A DNA stretch of 64,000 nt from Ferribacterium limneticum (lineage in GTDB: Bacteria; Pseudomonadota; Gammaproteobacteria; Burkholderiales; Rhodocyclaceae). The translations under genes were made by a program, and so were the position numbers. The notes beneath the pieces were generated by a model. The model saw only the letters and a program-made list of their open reading frames with translations. It was not told the origin of the DNA and did not search any database. Of the stretch, positions 46,960 to 58,125 are shown piece by piece. The stretch is from positions 3,470,001 through 3,534,000 of the forward strand of contig NZ_CP075190.1 in the NCBI RefSeq assembly GCF_020510585.1, in the 5' to 3' direction. Position 1 is the first letter of the stretch; the number at the start of each line of letters is the position of its first letter.

Positions 46960-48114
46960 ATGCAGAGGTTGTGGCTGATTTTTGCACAAACGGTCACCGT
47001 TGCGCTGGCCATTCTGTTCGTCGTCACCACGCTGAAACCGGAGTGGCTGCCGCAACGGCAGGCGGTCCTTGCCGTGCAGGAAGCGCCGTCCGGCAGTGAC
47101 GACGACAAAGTCGCGCCGACCGGCTCGTATCGCGACGCCGCCCGCGCCGCGCTGCCTTCGGTTGTGCACATCTACACTACGCAGGAAATCAAGCAGCAAC
47201 GCCACCCACTGTTCGACGACCCGATTTTCCGCCACTTTTTCGGCGAGCGCCCGGAAGGCCAGCCGCAGCGCAACTCCGGCCTCGGCTCCGGCGTCATCGT
47301 CAGCCCGAACGGCTACATCCTGACCAATTACCACGTCATCGACGGAGCCGACGACATCCAGGTTTCGCTCAACGACAGCAAGACCTACAAGGCCAAGATC
47401 GTCGGCAGCGACCCGGAATCCGACCTCGCCATCCTGCAGATCAAGGCCGACAAGTTGCCGGCCATCACCTTCGGCCAGCTCGACAACCTGCGCGTCGGCG
47501 ACGTCGTGCTCGCCATCGGCAATCCCTTCGGCGTCGGTCAGACGGTGACCATGGGCATCGTTTCGGCCCTCGGCCGCTCACATCTCGGCATCAACACCTT
47601 CGAGAACTTCATCCAGACCGACGCCGCGATCAATCCCGGCAACTCCGGCGGCGCGCTGATTGACGTCAACGGCAACCTGGTCGGCATCAATTCCGCCATT
47701 TACTCGCGTACCGGCGGCTCGCTCGGCATCGGCTTCGCCATCCCGGTATCCAGCGCCCGCAGCATCATGGAGCAGATCATCCGCACCGGCGCCGTGACGC
47801 GCGGCTGGATCGGCGTCGAAGCCCAGGAAATCACGCCCGAACTGGCCGAATCCTTTGGCCTGCCGGACAACGAAGGCGCCCTGATCGCCGGCGTCGTGCG
47901 CGGCAGCCCGGCCGACACGGCCGGCATCCGTCCGGGCGATGTCCTGCTCTCGGTTGGCGGCAAGGCCGTCAAGGACCCGCAGGTCATGCTCGATCTTATT
48001 GCCGCACTGACGCCGGACGACCGCTCGGCTTTCCGCCTGCGCCGCGACAAGACCATCGTTGAAGTCCAGGTGAAGATCGGCAAACGCCCGGCCATGCGCG
48101 CCGAAAAAGAGTAA
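46960..48114 (+). CDS. degS: DegS/DegQ-type periplasmic serine protease
   Basis: HtrA-family protease of 384 residues with an N-terminal membrane anchor (about 3-22) and one PDZ domain, as in DegS/AlgW. The catalytic triad is histidine in [10 protein letters not shown], aspartate in [10 protein letters not shown] and serine in [10 protein letters not shown]. The single PDZ (about 280-370, with [11 protein letters not shown]) fits a regulatory protease that starts sigma-E signalling, but the DegQ/AlgW distinction is not certain. It is divergent from nif3; the next gene begins 3 bp after its stop. Confidence 0.88.
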   Translation: MQRLWLIFAQTVTVALAILFVVTTLKPEWLPQRQAVLAVQEAPSGSDDDKVAPTGSYRDAARAALPSVVHIYTTQEIKQQRHPLFDDPIFRHFFGERPEGQPQRNSGLGSGVIVSPNGYILTNYHVIDGADDIQVSLNDSKTYKAKIVGSDPESDLAILQIKADKLPAITFGQLDNLRVGDVVLAIGNPFGVGQTVTMGIVSALGRSHLGINTFENFIQTDAAINPGNSGGALIDVNGNLVGINSAIYSRTGGSLGIGFAIPVSSARSIMEQIIRTGAVTRGWIGVEAQEITPELAESFGLPDNEGALIAGVVRGSPADTAGIRPGDVLLSVGGKAVKDPQVMLDLIAALTPDDRSAFRLRRDKTIVEVQVKIGKRPAMRAEKE

Positions 48115-48117
48115 ACC

Positions 48118-48921
48118 ATGTGCCAGCTGCTCGGCATGAACTGCAACGTGCCGACCGACATCTGCTTTTCATTCAGCGGATTCCAGGCCCGGGGCGGCGC
48201 CACCGATGTCCATTCGGACGGCTGGGGCATCGCCTTTTTTGAAGGCAAAGGCACCCGGCGCTTCCTCGACCCGCAGCCCTCGAGCACCTCGCCGGTAGCC
48301 GAACTGGTCCGCCGCTATCCGATTCGCTCGAAGAACGTCATCGCCCACATTCGCAAGGCAACGCAGGGTGCCGTCGGGCTGGAAAACACCCATCCCTTCA
48401 TGCGCGAACTGTGGGGCCGCTACTGGATTTTCGCCCACAACGGCAATCTCTTCGATTTCATGCCGCAACTCGATGGCAGCTTCGTTCCGGTCGGCCTGAC
48501 CGACAGTGAACGTGCCTTCTGCTGGCTGCTGCAGGAGTTACGCCGGCGCTTTGGAAACCATGTGCCGGAGCGCAGTGCGCTGTTCGACGCCGTTCATGCG
48601 CTGACGCTGGAAATTGCGCAACATGGCGAGTTCAACTTCCTGCTCTCGAACGGCGACTGCCTGTTCGCCCATGCTTCGACCAAGCTCAGCCACATCGTGC
48701 GCAAGGCGCCGTTCGCCCAGGCCCACCTCAAGGACCAGGACATCACGGTCGATTTCAGCGATGTCACGTCGCCAAATGATCGGGTGGCAGTCATCGCGAC
48801 ATTGCCGCTGACCGACAACGAAGCGTGGACCGACATGCCGCCGGGAACGCTGTGGTGGTTCGAGGAAGGTGCGCCAGTCAAGACCTTGCCGACACGACCG
48901 GGGCCGGTGAAGAAGGCCTGA
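48118..48921 (+). CDS. Class II glutamine amidotransferase (YafJ-type)
   Basis: N-terminal nucleophile glutamine amidotransferase of 267 residues. The nucleophile Cys2 follows the initiator Met (MCQLLGMNCN), and GGATDVHSDGWGIAFF and the THPFMRELWGR, FAHNGNL motifs fit the YafJ/DUG3 family. It probably hydrolyses glutamine or gamma-glutamyl compounds; the substrate is unknown. It lies 3 bp after the protease gene, so they form an operon. Its stop meets the tatC stop on the other strand with no gap. Confidence 0.87.
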   Translation: MCQLLGMNCNVPTDICFSFSGFQARGGATDVHSDGWGIAFFEGKGTRRFLDPQPSSTSPVAELVRRYPIRSKNVIAHIRKATQGAVGLENTHPFMRELWGRYWIFAHNGNLFDFMPQLDGSFVPVGLTDSERAFCWLLQELRRRFGNHVPERSALFDAVHALTLEIAQHGEFNFLLSNGDCLFAHASTKLSHIVRKAPFAQAHLKDQDITVDFSDVTSPNDRVAVIATLPLTDNEAWTDMPPGTLWWFEEGAPVKTLPTRPGPVKKA

Positions 48922-49749
48922 TCAGTCCTTGGACAAGTTGCGGAACTCGTCTTCCGCCTTGTCCATTTCGGATTCCATTTTTGCCGCGTTTTCCGGGTTG
49001 ACCGTAACATTCTCCTCGACCGGCGCCGGGCGCGACACCAGCCGCGAGGCCAGGATGCCCAGCTCGTACAGCAGGCACATCGGAATGGCCAGGGCCAACT
49101 GGGATACGACATCAGGCGGCGTCACCACGGCGGCCACCACGAAGGCGCCGACGATGAAGTAAGAACGCCACTCCTTAAGCTTTTCAACCGTCACGACATT
49201 GAGCTTGACCAGCATGACAAGCGCCACCGGCACCTCGAAAGCCAGACCAAAAGCCAGGAACATGGTCATCACGAAGGACAGGTAGGCCTCGATGTCTGGT
49301 GCTGGCGTAATGCTTTTCGGCGCGAAGCTGGAAATGAAACTGAACACCTGCCCGAACACGAAGAAGTAGCAGAAAGCCATACCGGACAGGAACAGGAAGG
49401 AACTCGAAATGATCAGCGGAATGCCCAGGCGCTTTTCGTGGGCATAAAGTCCGGGGGCGATAAAGGACCAGACCTGGTAAAGAATGAACGGCAAGGCCAG
49501 CACGAAGGCGACCATGGCCGTCACCTTGAGCGGCACCATGAACGGCGTGATGACGCCGATGGCGACCATCTTGGTGCCTTCCGGCAAGGCGCGGGTCAGC
49601 GGCGCGGCGAGGATGTCGTAGATTTCACCAGGCCCCGGATAGATGCACAGGACACCGAGTACGACCGCAATGGCGATCAGGCTGCGCATCAAACGATCGC
49701 GCAACTCAACCAGATGGGAGATGAAGGAGTCTTCCTGGGGTTCGCTCAT
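48922..49749 (-). CDS. tatC: Twin-arginine translocase subunit TatC
   Basis: Six-helix inner-membrane core of the Tat protein-export system, 275 residues. It has SFISHLVELRDRLMRSL at the N-terminus, FILYQVWSFIAPGLYAHEK and the typical FEVPVALV region. The C-terminal cytoplasmic tail beyond the last helix is acidic, and part of it (TVNPENAAKME) is encoded by a copy of the dispersed element. It overlaps tatB by 4 bp and is the last gene of the hisB-to-tatC run. Confidence 0.96.
   Translation of the reverse strand: MSEPQEDSFISHLVELRDRLMRSLIAIAVVLGVLCIYPGPGEIYDILAAPLTRALPEGTKMVAIGVITPFMVPLKVTAMVAFVLALPFILYQVWSFIAPGLYAHEKRLGIPLIISSSFLFLSGMAFCYFFVFGQVFSFISSFAPKSITPAPDIEAYLSFVMTMFLAFGLAFEVPVALVMLVKLNVVTVEKLKEWRSYFIVGAFVVAAVVTPPDVVSQLALAIPMCLLYELGILASRLVSRPAPVEENVTVNPENAAKMESEMDKAEDEFRNLSKD
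48966..49005 (-). repeat. Dispersed element, copy 8, inside the tatC tail
   Basis: Read on the minus strand: ACGGTCAACCCGGAAA, then a short spacer and GCGGCAAAAATGGAATC. It is sense to tatC and read as TVNPENAAKME in the C-terminal tail. Confidence 0.65.
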
Positions 49750-50111
49750 GCCGCCGGCTTGCCAATGGTTTCAGCGACCGGCAGGGTTTCGGTCAGCGAG
49801 GCAGCCGTCGATTGCAACTCGGCCGCAGCCTCCTGCGCCGGCGCCTCAATCGCGCTGCGTGCCGTTTCGTATTCGTTGCGCACGGAGCTTTCCAGTTCGC
49901 GAGCTGAATCGGAGACCTGGGATTGCAGTTTCCTCAGCTCATCGAGCTGAACCTCGCGGCTGATGTCCGACTTCACATCGTTAACATAGCGCTGCGCACG
50001 GCCGAGCAGGTGCCCGAGCGTGCGCGCCACCTTGGGCAGGCGCTCGGGGCCGATGACGATCAGCGCCACGATGCCGATCACCATCAATTCGGAAAAGCCG
50101 ATATCGAACAT
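49746..50111 (-). CDS. tatB: Tat translocase subunit TatB
   Basis: Tat substrate receptor of 121 residues with one N-terminal membrane helix (MFDIGFSELMVIGIVALIV), the RLPKVARTLG amphipathic helix, and a variable charged, low-complexity tail. Between tatA and tatC in the expected order; its end overlaps tatC by 4 bp. Confidence 0.95.
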   Translation of the reverse strand: MFDIGFSELMVIGIVALIVIGPERLPKVARTLGHLLGRAQRYVNDVKSDISREVQLDELRKLQSQVSDSARELESSVRNEYETARSAIEAPAQEAAAELQSTAASLTETLPVAETIGKPAA

Positions 50112-50157
50112 GATTTGAAAGTCGTATCAAGGAACGGGAAAAATCCCGTCCGAAAGA

Positions 50158-50391
50158 TCAGGACTTGGTCTTTTCCTTGACTTCAACGTCGATGGTCTGA
50201 CCGCCCACCTGCTGGGTCGGCTGCGCTGCGTCGGCCGGCTTGTCACCCGCCGTGGCGTCCTTCATGCCGTCCTTGAACCCCTTGACGGCGCCGCCCAGAT
50301 CCTGCCCGACGTTACGCAATTTCTTAGTACCGAAGATAAGCATGACGATGACCAGAACGATCAGCCAGTGCCAAATGGAAAAACTGCCCAT
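50158..50391 (-). CDS. tatA: Tat translocase subunit TatA
   Basis: Pore-forming Tat subunit of 77 residues. It has the N-terminal helix [20 protein letters not shown], the hinge [20 protein letters not shown], and an acidic tail. The ATG at 50391 begins the family consensus. It lies 10 bp after hinT and 46 bp before tatB on the minus strand. Confidence 0.95.
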   Translation of the reverse strand: MGSFSIWHWLIVLVIVMLIFGTKKLRNVGQDLGGAVKGFKDGMKDATAGDKPADAAQPTQQVGGQTIDVEVKEKTKS

Positions 50392-50401
50392 GATTTGTCT
50401 C

Positions 50402-50752
50402 CTAGATGCGTTTGAGCATGGGGCCGACCGGTTCCGGACCGCCCACGATATGCGCGTGCAGGTGCTGCACTTCCTGCTGCCCCACACGTCCTGTGTTGAT
50501 GATCACCCGGAAACCATCCGGGCTACCTTGAGTTACCGCAATTTCGTTCGCTTTGGCCAAAATCTTGCCGAGCACCGGCGCATCTTCGGCTGTGGTAGTT
50601 GCCAGTGAGGTGATGTGTTTTTTCGGAATCACCAGGACATGGACCGGACGCGCCGGGCTGATATCGTTGAAGGCGAGGATGTCCTCGTCTTCATAGACCT
50701 TCTGCGCCGGAATCTTGCCGTCGACAATCTTGCAGAAAATGCAGTCGCTCAC
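50402..50752 (-). CDS. hinT: HIT-family hydrolase HinT
   Basis: Histidine-triad purine nucleoside phosphoramidase, 116 residues. The N-terminus [20 protein letters not shown] is typical and the triad reads HLHAHIVGG near residue 100. It overlaps hisE by 4 bp. HinT commonly sits between hisE and tatA in betaproteobacteria. Confidence 0.95.
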   Translation of the reverse strand: MSDCIFCKIVDGKIPAQKVYEDEDILAFNDISPARPVHVLVIPKKHITSLATTTAEDAPVLGKILAKANEIAVTQGSPDGFRVIINTGRVGQQEVQHLHAHIVGGPEPVGPMLKRI

Positions 50753-51075
50753 TTGTTGCCCCGTGCCGCCTTTTCGTCGATACCGGAAATGCCTTCGCGG
50801 CGGCGCATTTCCTGCGAAACGTCCTCGATGCTCAAGCCATAGAAGGCGAGCAGGACGAGCACGTGATAAATGAGGTCAGTCGATTCCCAGACGATGTTCA
50901 GACGCTTGCCATCCTTGGCGGCCATGATCAGCTCGGCAGTTTCCTCGCCGATCTTTTTCAGAATTGAATCAGGACCTTCCGAAAAGAGCTTGGCGGTGTA
51001 GGACTTTTCCGGATCGGCGTGCCGACGGGAAGCAAGCGTCTCGGAGAGACGGTGCAGCATGTCATGGGTGCTCAT
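50749..51075 (-). CDS. hisE: Phosphoribosyl-ATP pyrophosphohydrolase
   Basis: Second step of histidine biosynthesis: removes pyrophosphate from phosphoribosyl-ATP. It has 108 residues, all-alpha MazG-like fold, with [10 protein letters not shown], the acidic metal motif [11 protein letters not shown] and [14 protein letters not shown]. Separate from hisI here. It overlaps hisI by 4 bp. Confidence 0.96.
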   Translation of the reverse strand: MSTHDMLHRLSETLASRRHADPEKSYTAKLFSEGPDSILKKIGEETAELIMAAKDGKRLNIVWESTDLIYHVLVLLAFYGLSIEDVSQEMRRREGISGIDEKAARGNK

Positions 51076-51470
51076 TTGTAAATTTCCTTCGGGTCTTTCA
51101 GAACCGGATCAGCGGGAACCCAGCGATCCCCGTTCAATTCATTGAAAAAACAGCTTTCGCGGCCAGTATGACAGGCAATCCCGCCCACTTGTTCAATGCT
51201 CAACAGCAAGACGTCGCCGTCGCAATCGGTACGAATGGAGCGGATTTTCTGGAAATGCCCCGACTCCTCGCCCTTGCGCCACAGACGCTTTCTCGAGCGC
51301 GACCAGTATACCGCGTTGCCGCACTGCAGCGTTTCCTGCAACGACTCGCGGTTCATGTAAGCGAACATCACGACGCGCCCGTTTTCATCCTGGGCGATAG
51401 CCGGGATCATGCCGTCGGCGTCCCACTTCAACGCCTCGAGCCAGCTCAGGGAGTTATCTAGATCGCTCAC
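51072..51470 (-). CDS. hisI: Phosphoribosyl-AMP cyclohydrolase
   Basis: Third step of histidine biosynthesis, zinc- and magnesium-dependent ring opening of phosphoribosyl-AMP. It has 132 residues, with [34 protein letters not shown], the acidic [10 protein letters not shown] and the cysteine-containing [12 protein letters not shown]. Monofunctional, followed by hisE. It overlaps hisF by 4 bp. Confidence 0.96.
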   Translation of the reverse strand: MSDLDNSLSWLEALKWDADGMIPAIAQDENGRVVMFAYMNRESLQETLQCGNAVYWSRSRKRLWRKGEESGHFQKIRSIRTDCDGDVLLLSIEQVGGIACHTGRESCFFNELNGDRWVPADPVLKDPKEIYK

Positions 51471-52225
51471 AAGCGGACTTCAATACCGCGCGCCGCCATG
51501 TATTCCTTGGCCTGGCGCACGGTGTATTCGCCGAAATGAAAAATCGAGGCAGCGAGCACGGCATCGGCGCGGCCTTCGCTGACGCCGTCGGCCAGATGCT
51601 GCAGATTGCCGACACCGCCCGAGGCGATAACAGGAATACTCACTGCATCCGAGACTGCGCGGGTCAGCGCGAGGTCGAAACCGTTCTTGGTTCCGTCGCG
51701 GTCCATGCTGGTCAGCAGGATTTCGCCAGCGCCCAGCGCCGCCACTTTTTTGGCCCACTCGATCGTATCGAGACCAGTATCGTTACGGCCGCCATGCGTA
51801 AAGACGTGCCACTGGCCAGGCGCAACCTGCTTGGCGTCGATGGCGACAACAATGCACTGCGAACCAACCTTGCTCGATGCGTCGAAAACCAGATCGGGGT
51901 TCTGCACCGCAGCCGTGTTCATCGACACCTTGTCGGCACCAGCGTTGAGCAGACGACGCACGTCCTCGACCTTGCGCACGCCACCACCGACGGTCAGCGG
52001 AATAAAGACCTGTTCGGCGCAGGCTTCGACGATGTGCAGAATGATGTCGCGCTGATCGCTGGACGCCGTGATATCAAGAAACGTGACTTCGTCGGCGCCC
52101 TGCTCGTTGTAGCGGCGGGCGATTTCAATCGGATCGCCGGCATCGCGCAGGCCGACGAAATTGGTGCCCTTGACGACGCGGCCAGCCGTGACGTCAAGGC
52201 AAGGGATGATGCGTTTGGCGAGCAT
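51467..52225 (-). CDS. hisF: Imidazole glycerol phosphate synthase, cyclase subunit
   Basis: TIM-barrel cyclase of 252 residues that works with HisH to make imidazole glycerol phosphate and AICAR. It has [19 protein letters not shown] with the catalytic aspartate, [10 protein letters not shown], and the C-terminal catalytic aspartate in [13 protein letters not shown]. The ATG at 52225 shares its base with the hisA stop (TGATG), so the two are translationally coupled. Confidence 0.96.
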   Translation of the reverse strand: MLAKRIIPCLDVTAGRVVKGTNFVGLRDAGDPIEIARRYNEQGADEVTFLDITASSDQRDIILHIVEACAEQVFIPLTVGGGVRKVEDVRRLLNAGADKVSMNTAAVQNPDLVFDASSKVGSQCIVVAIDAKQVAPGQWHVFTHGGRNDTGLDTIEWAKKVAALGAGEILLTSMDRDGTKNGFDLALTRAVSDAVSIPVIASGGVGNLQHLADGVSEGRADAVLAASIFHFGEYTVRQAKEYMAARGIEVRL

Positions 52226-52977
52226 CAGGCGCGGGCTTTTGCCATCAGATCGTCGGCCATTTCCTGCGCCGCCTTGAAGTCGAGCGAGCCATCGTAAACG
52301 GCACGGCCGGCGATGGTGCCGACGACGCCTTCGCCTTCGACGGCGCACAGGGCGCGAATGTCGTCAAAGCCGGTCAGACCGCCGGAGGCGATGACCGGAA
52401 TAGTCAGCGCCTGGGCCAGACGGACAGTGGCGTCGATGTTGAGGCCGGAGAGCATGCCGTCGCGGCCGATGTCGGTGTAGATGATCGACTCGACACCATA
52501 ATCTTCGTATTTCTTGGCCAGATCGACGACATCGTGGCCGGTCAGCTTGGACCAGCCATCGGTCGCCACCTTGCCGTCCTTGGCATCGAGACCGACGATG
52601 ATGTGGCCGGGGAAGGCGACGCAGGCGTCATGCAGGAAGCCGGGATTCTTGACGGCCGCTGTGCCGATGATGACGTAGGACAGACCGCCATCAATGCAGG
52701 CTTCGATCGTATCGAGATCGCGAATACCACCGCCGAGCTGGACCGGAATCTCGTCGCCGACTTCGGCCAGGATGGCCTTGATCGCCGCCGCATTCTTCGG
52801 CTTGCCGGCAAAGGCACCATTCAGGTCAACCAGATGCAGGCGACGGGCGCCTTGCTCGAGCCAGTGACGCGCCTGTTCGGCCGGGCTATCGGAAAAGACA
52901 GTGGCCTGTTCCATCAGGCCCTGCTTGAGACGGACACATTGGCCGTCCTTGAGATCAATCGCAGGAATAATCAGCAT
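52225..52977 (-). CDS. hisA: ProFAR isomerase
   Basis: TIM-barrel isomerase of 250 residues acting before HisHF. It has [18 protein letters not shown] with the catalytic aspartate and [12 protein letters not shown] holding the second. It is coupled to hisF by a one-base overlap. The 35-bp gap to hisH is the only untranslated gap in the hisB-to-hinT run. Confidence 0.96.
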   Translation of the reverse strand: MLIIPAIDLKDGQCVRLKQGLMEQATVFSDSPAEQARHWLEQGARRLHLVDLNGAFAGKPKNAAAIKAILAEVGDEIPVQLGGGIRDLDTIEACIDGGLSYVIIGTAAVKNPGFLHDACVAFPGHIIVGLDAKDGKVATDGWSKLTGHDVVDLAKKYEDYGVESIIYTDIGRDGMLSGLNIDATVRLAQALTIPVIASGGLTGFDDIRALCAVEGEGVVGTIAGRAVYDGSLDFKAAQEMADDLMAKARA

Positions 52978-53012
52978 GGGGATCTAGGATGAGTAAATTC
53001 GACAGATGCGAA

Positions 53013-53669
53013 TCAGGGGTGCCACTCGACGAAGTTTTTCAGGAGTTGCAGGCCGTCACGAGCACTTTTCTCGGGGTGGAACTGAACCGCGAAGATATTA
53101 TCCCGCCCCACCGCACAGGTAAAGGGGACGCCATATTCGCAACTCCCCGTGACCAGCGCCGAATCGGCCGGTTCGACAAAATAGCTGTGCACAAAATAAA
53201 AGCGCGAGCCGTCGGCGATGCCATTCCACAGCGCGTGTGGTTTCTGGCGCACCTCGTTCCAGCCCATGTGCGGGACTTTCAGACGCTCGCCGGTCGGCAG
53301 ATACATCTTGGCATCCGGGAAACGTTTGACGTTGCCGGAAAAGACGCCGAGCGCAGGGACATCGCCTTCATCGCTGTGTTCGAAGAGCATCTGCTCACCG
53401 ACACAGATACCGAGAAAAGGCTTGTCCTTGGCCGCTGCCAGCACCGCGGCGCGCAGGCCGCGCGCATCGAGTTCGTTCATGCAGTCGGGCATGGCCCCCT
53501 GACCGGGAAAGACAACGCGTTCAGCCGACGCAACGACAGCCGGATCGGCCGTCACGATGACCGTCTTGCCGCCGGAGACGTGCTCGAGCGCCTTCGACAC
53601 CGAGCGCAGGTTGCCCATGCCGTAGTCGATGACGGCGATGGCGCCGTTGCCCCTGCTGCCAGCGCTCAC
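53013..53669 (-). CDS. hisH: Imidazole glycerol phosphate synthase, glutamine amidotransferase subunit
   Basis: Class I glutamine amidotransferase of 218 residues supplying ammonia to HisF. It shows [12 protein letters not shown] at the start, the nucleophile in [10 protein letters not shown], and the catalytic histidine and glutamate in VQFHPEKS. It overlaps hisB by 4 bp. Confidence 0.96.
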   Translation of the reverse strand: MSAGSRGNGAIAVIDYGMGNLRSVSKALEHVSGGKTVIVTADPAVVASAERVVFPGQGAMPDCMNELDARGLRAAVLAAAKDKPFLGICVGEQMLFEHSDEGDVPALGVFSGNVKRFPDAKMYLPTGERLKVPHMGWNEVRQKPHALWNGIADGSRFYFVHSYFVEPADSALVTGSCEYGVPFTCAVGRDNIFAVQFHPEKSARDGLQLLKNFVEWHP

Positions 53670-54253
53670 AGCGAGCCCTTTGTCGACGGCATGGCACCAG
53701 CCATGCGCGGATCGGGCGTTACCGCCATGCGCAGGGCGCGGCCGAAGGCCTTGAAGATGGTCTCGGCCTGATGGTGGGCATTCTGACCACGCAGGTTGTC
53801 GATGTGCAGCGTGACGCCGGCGTGGTTGACCAAGCCGTGGAAGAACTCGCTGACCAGATCGACATCGAAAGATCCGATGACGGCGCGCGAGAACTCGACA
53901 TTGAGTTCCAGCCCCGGACGACCGGAGAGATCGACGACGACCCGCGACAGCGCCTCGTCGAGCGGCACGTAGCTGTGGCCGTAACGGGTCAGGCCCTTCT
54001 TGTCACCCCAGGCCTTGGCCAGCGCCTGACCGAAGGTGATGCCAATGTCTTCGACAGTGTGGTGCGCATCGATGTGCAGGTCGCCCTTGGCCTCGATGTC
54101 GAGGTCGATCAGGCCATGACGGGCGATCTGGTCGAGCATGTGATCGAGAAAGGGCACGCCGGTGGCAAATTTGCCCTGACCGGTGCCATCGAGATTGAGA
54201 CGCACGGTGATCTGCGTCTCCAGCGTATTGCGAGTAATTTCGGCTTGCCGCAT
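53666..54253 (-). CDS. hisB: Imidazoleglycerol-phosphate dehydratase
   Basis: Monofunctional dehydratase of 195 residues. It has the metal histidine motifs [11 protein letters not shown] and, near the C-terminus, GQNAHHQAE. The ATG at 54253 gives the family start [10 protein letters not shown]; longer frames have no homology. It heads the hisB-to-tatC operon, with 130 bp separating it from the divergent diguanylate cyclase gene. Confidence 0.95.
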   Translation of the reverse strand: MRQAEITRNTLETQITVRLNLDGTGQGKFATGVPFLDHMLDQIARHGLIDLDIEAKGDLHIDAHHTVEDIGITFGQALAKAWGDKKGLTRYGHSYVPLDEALSRVVVDLSGRPGLELNVEFSRAVIGSFDVDLVSEFFHGLVNHAGVTLHIDNLRGQNAHHQAETIFKAFGRALRMAVTPDPRMAGAMPSTKGSL

Positions 54254-54383
54254 GGTGCGAACGGTGTGGTTTTGACCGGGCGATGATACCACTGCACCTG
54301 CCTCGCAGAACGTTCCACCCTTGGCATTGAAGCGGAATCAAGCTATCACTTTGGTGCTATGCTGGCTTTTCGGAGAGCAGGGT

Positions 54384-57011
54384 ATGCCCAAGATAAGCCG
54401 ATTCACCACCATTGCCATCGCCTTGTTGAGCGCAACCGCCCTCAGCACCAGCCTCTACTGGTGGCAGCTCCTCTCATCAACCGCCGAATTGCACGACAAG
54501 ACGCTGGCCCAGGCCATGCAGGCGGCGACCCGTCTGGCCGTCGCCGGAGCTGGCCAGACCGAGGCGCTGATCCGCAACATGGACGCGACGCTCGAAGATC
54601 TGCGCCACGACTACATTACCCACCGCTCCGAGTACAACGAAGCGGTACAACGCGCCATGCGCTACCAGCCGGACGGCCTGATCCTGCAGGTCGGCATCAT
54701 TGATGAAAAGGGTCTGCTGGCCTATTCCAGCCTGGGCAACCCGGGCAATGTCTACCTAGGCGACCGCGACCACTTCAAGATTCATCAGGAACCGGGTTTC
54801 GGTGACCAGCTCTACGTCAGCACCCCGGTCTTCGGGCGGCGTTCGAATAGCTGGTCGATTCAGCTGACCAGGCGCATCGAGGATAAGGGAATGTTCAAGG
54901 GGGTGGCCGTCATCTCCATTTCACCGAATTTCCTGGCTCGCCAGCTGGCCCGCTTCGAACTGGGCGACAACGACACCATCGCCATTTTTCGCCGGGATGG
55001 CACCTACCTGAGCCGCACGCCAAGACTTGACGAGTACATGGGCAAGACCGTGCGCACCGACCGGCCCTTCCTCGGCGACAACGCGCCGGCTTTTGGCACC
55101 TTCCGGTCGGTCGCCACTCACGAACCGGTTCAACGCAGCTTTGCCTGGCAACGCGTCGCTCACTATCCACTGGTTGTCACCTCCGGCATTGCCGAAGCCG
55201 ACTTCCTGGCGGCGCTGGAGAAGGAAACCAGCATCGCCCTGCTGCGCAACGGGATGGGTACCGCCGTTGTCCTTCTTCTGGCCGGCACCCTGGCCCTGCT
55301 CATCATCCTGCTGGAGAAGGAGCAGGCAGCAGCGCTGAAGAGCGCGGCCCTCTATCGCACCCTGTTCGAAAAGAACACCTCGATCAAACTGGTCATCGAC
55401 CCGGCCACCGGTCTGATTGTCGATGCCAACCCGGCCGCCTGCCGCTTCTACGGCTATGCGCATGCGCAGTTCTGCCAATTGCATATCGGCGACATCAACC
55501 AGCTCCAGCCCGACGAAATCAAGGCCGAAATGGCGCTCGCCGCCAGCGAACAGCGGCAATACTTCAATTTTCCGCACCGGCTGGCCAATGGCGACATCCG
55601 CCAGGTCGAGGTCTATTCCGGGCCGGTGGAACTGGATGGACGCCAGTTGCTCTACTCAATCGTCCATGACGTGACCCAGCGCCGGCAGCTGGAACATCGG
55701 CTAGAGGAAAGCGAAGCCCGCCTGCGCAGCATCTTCGCCGCCCTCCCCGACGGCGTGCTGATCGTCGCTGCCGATGGCCGGATCACGCAGTGGAACGAGG
55801 CCGCCCTGAACGTGCTCGACGTGGACGAACACACACTGAAGGAACGTCGGCATACCCTGCTCCATGCCGACGGCCGCCGGGTATCCCCGGAAGACTTCCC
55901 GAGCCTGCGAGCCAGCCGGCACGAGCCCGTGTTCAGCAACGAACTCTATGCCATTGAACGGGACGGCAAAGCGCGACGCTGGATATCGGTCAGCGCCCGA
56001 CCGTTGCCGGCAGACAAGGACGGCCAACCGGGCGGCGAGGTCATTGCTGCGGTGGATGTCTCCCGCCTGATCGAACTGGAAGCCTCGCGCCAGATTGCCC
56101 AGTCGGTCTTCGAATCTACCACCGAAGGCATCATGGTCTGCGACGACCAGAACCGGATCGTCAGCGTCAACCCGGCCTTCTTCACCATTACCGGCTACCC
56201 GCAGGCCGAAACGCTGGGTCGCAATCCGACCTTTCTCGCCTCCGGCCACCACGATTCGTCCTTTTACCGCGAGATGTACGAAACCCTGGAGCAAAAGGAC
56301 CACTGGGAAGGCGAGATCACCAACCGGCGGCGCGACGGCTCGATCTATGTGGCCTGGCTCAAGATTGCCGTCATTCGCGAGGTCGACCGCAGGATTTGCC
56401 GCTATGTCGCCCTGTTTTCCGACATCACGCTGAAAAAACGCCAGGAGGCCCAGGTCTGGCACCAGGCCAACTACGATGCACTGACCGACCTGCCCAATCG
56501 CGTGCTGCTCAACGACCGCTTGCAACAGGCCATCGCCCAGGCCGGCCGGCGCAATGCACTGGCCGGTCTGCTCTACATCGACCTCGACCGTTTCAAACCG
56601 GTCAATGACACTTACGGCCATCAGGCCGGCGACGAACTGTTACGTCAGGTGGCCAAGCGCATCGGCAATTGCATCCGCGACGAAGACACCGTCGCCCGCA
56701 TTGGCGGCGACGAATTCCTCGTCCTGCTGCCGATGCTGACCCAGCGCGAAGCCGCCCTGCGCATTGCCGAAAAGATACTCGACAGCCTGTGCCAGCCCTT
56801 CCGTCTGGAACAGGCCACCGTGGACATCGCGGCCTGTATCGGCATTGCCCTGTACCCGGACCATGGCCTGACGGCCGAGATCCTGCTTGAACACGGCGAT
56901 GCTGCCATGTACCGCGCCAAATCCGAAGGGCGCCGCACTGTCCGCCTGTTCAGCCCGCCAGCCCCGGCGGGTGAGCATGCTAGAATCGACGCCGATCTCC
57001 CTCACGCCTGA
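54384..57011 (+). CDS. Sensor diguanylate cyclase (periplasmic sensor, three PAS, GGDEF)
   Basis: Membrane protein of 875 residues. It has a first membrane helix (about 9-27), a PDC/dCache-like periplasmic sensor (about 30-290; YLGDRDHF is typical), a second helix (about 291-313), and three PAS domains (about 325-445, 450-575 and 580-700). It ends in a GGDEF domain with an intact site ([11 protein letters not shown]). No EAL domain. The start is ATG at 54384. It is 8 bp upstream of hisC on the same strand. It occupies the position where hisC/hisB would normally be contiguous in the his operon. Confidence 0.88.
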   Translation: MPKISRFTTIAIALLSATALSTSLYWWQLLSSTAELHDKTLAQAMQAATRLAVAGAGQTEALIRNMDATLEDLRHDYITHRSEYNEAVQRAMRYQPDGLILQVGIIDEKGLLAYSSLGNPGNVYLGDRDHFKIHQEPGFGDQLYVSTPVFGRRSNSWSIQLTRRIEDKGMFKGVAVISISPNFLARQLARFELGDNDTIAIFRRDGTYLSRTPRLDEYMGKTVRTDRPFLGDNAPAFGTFRSVATHEPVQRSFAWQRVAHYPLVVTSGIAEADFLAALEKETSIALLRNGMGTAVVLLLAGTLALLIILLEKEQAAALKSAALYRTLFEKNTSIKLVIDPATGLIVDANPAACRFYGYAHAQFCQLHIGDINQLQPDEIKAEMALAASEQRQYFNFPHRLANGDIRQVEVYSGPVELDGRQLLYSIVHDVTQRRQLEHRLEESEARLRSIFAALPDGVLIVAADGRITQWNEAALNVLDVDEHTLKERRHTLLHADGRRVSPEDFPSLRASRHEPVFSNELYAIERDGKARRWISVSARPLPADKDGQPGGEVIAAVDVSRLIELEASRQIAQSVFESTTEGIMVCDDQNRIVSVNPAFFTITGYPQAETLGRNPTFLASGHHDSSFYREMYETLEQKDHWEGEITNRRRDGSIYVAWLKIAVIREVDRRICRYVALFSDITLKKRQEAQVWHQANYDALTDLPNRVLLNDRLQQAIAQAGRRNALAGLLYIDLDRFKPVNDTYGHQAGDELLRQVAKRIGNCIRDEDTVARIGGDEFLVLLPMLTQREAALRIAEKILDSLCQPFRLEQATVDIAACIGIALYPDHGLTAEILLEHGDAAMYRAKSEGRRTVRLFSPPAPAGEHARIDADLPHA

Positions 57012-57019
57012 ATCTTCCC

Positions 57020-58111
57020 ATGAGCAAGTTCTGGAGTGCCGTCGTTGGCGGCCTGACCCCCTATGTACCCGGCGAACAGCCGAAGATCAGCAATCTGATC
57101 AAGCTCAACACCAACGAGAACCCGTTTCCGCCTTCGCCCAAGGTGCTGGCGGCGATCCAGGCCGAGCTTGGCGACGATGCGGCCCGCCTGCGCCTCTACC
57201 CGGACCCTAACGCCGATCTGCTCAAGGCGGCGGTGGCCAAGCGCCACGGCGTAACCGCGCAACATGTCTTCATCGGCAACGGCTCGGACGAAGTGCTGGC
57301 CCATGTTTTCATGGCCCTGCTCAAGCACGAGGCGCCGATCCTGTTCCCGGACATCACCTACAGCTTCTACCCAGTGTATTGCGGCCTGTACGGCATCGAT
57401 TACCGCACCGTGCCGCTGGCCGACGACTTTTCGATCAATCCGGACGACTTCCACGGTCAACCGGAAAAAAGCGCCAAAAATGAAATCGGCGGCATCATCT
57501 TTCCCAATCCGAATGCGCCGACCGGCCGCCTGCTAGCACTCGACGCCATCGAGCAGATCCTCAAGGCCAATCCGGATGTCGTCGTCGTGGTCGATGAAGC
57601 CTACGTCGATTTCGGCGGTGAAACGGCCATCACTCTCGTCGACCGCTACGACAACCTGCTCGTCATCCATACGCTGTCCAAATCGCGTTCGCTGGCCGGT
57701 CTGCGCGTCGGCTTCGCGGTCGGCCACCCGGCCCTGATCGAGGCGCTGGAGCGCGTCAAGAACAGCTTCAACTCCTATCCGCTGGACCGCCTGGCCATCG
57801 TCGGCGCCGTCGCCGCCATGGAAGACGAGGTCTATTTCGAGCAATGCTGCCGCGCCGTGATCGCCACCCGCGACACGCTGACGGCCGACCTGCGCAGCCT
57901 CGGCTTCGAAGTGCTGCCCTCGGCCGCCAATTTCATCTTCGCCCGCCACCCACAGCGCGACGCGGCCGAATTGGCCAAGGCCCTGCGCGACAAGAGCATC
58001 ATCGTCCGCCACTTCAAGCTGCCGCGTATCGACCAGTTCCTGCGCATCACCGTCGGCACCGACACCGAATGCCAGGCGCTGACCCAAACGCTGCAAGGCA
58101 TTCTGGCTTAG
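57020..58111 (+). CDS. hisC: Histidinol-phosphate aminotransferase
   Basis: PLP aminotransferase of 363 residues. It has [40 protein letters not shown], and the PLP lysine in [13 protein letters not shown]. Just before PNPNAPTG it carries an extra stretch, [11 protein letters not shown], encoded by a copy of the dispersed element; I recall no such stretch in typical HisC. It is on the plus strand, opposite the other his genes. A promoter could lie at the end of the cyclase gene. Confidence 0.94.
   Translation: MSKFWSAVVGGLTPYVPGEQPKISNLIKLNTNENPFPPSPKVLAAIQAELGDDAARLRLYPDPNADLLKAAVAKRHGVTAQHVFIGNGSDEVLAHVFMALLKHEAPILFPDITYSFYPVYCGLYGIDYRTVPLADDFSINPDDFHGQPEKSAKNEIGGIIFPNPNAPTGRLLALDAIEQILKANPDVVVVVDEAYVDFGGETAITLVDRYDNLLVIHTLSKSRSLAGLRVGFAVGHPALIEALERVKNSFNSYPLDRLAIVGAVAAMEDEVYFEQCCRAVIATRDTLTADLRSLGFEVLPSAANFIFARHPQRDAAELAKALRDKSIIVRHFKLPRIDQFLRITVGTDTECQALTQTLQGILA
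57452..57490 (+). repeat. Dispersed element, copy 9, inside hisC
   Basis: CACGGTCAACCGGAA at 57452-57466, then AAAAGCGCCAAAAATGAAATC. It is sense to hisC and read as [13 protein letters not shown], yet another frame. Confidence 0.8.
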
Positions 58112-58125
58112 GAAGGGGCACAACG

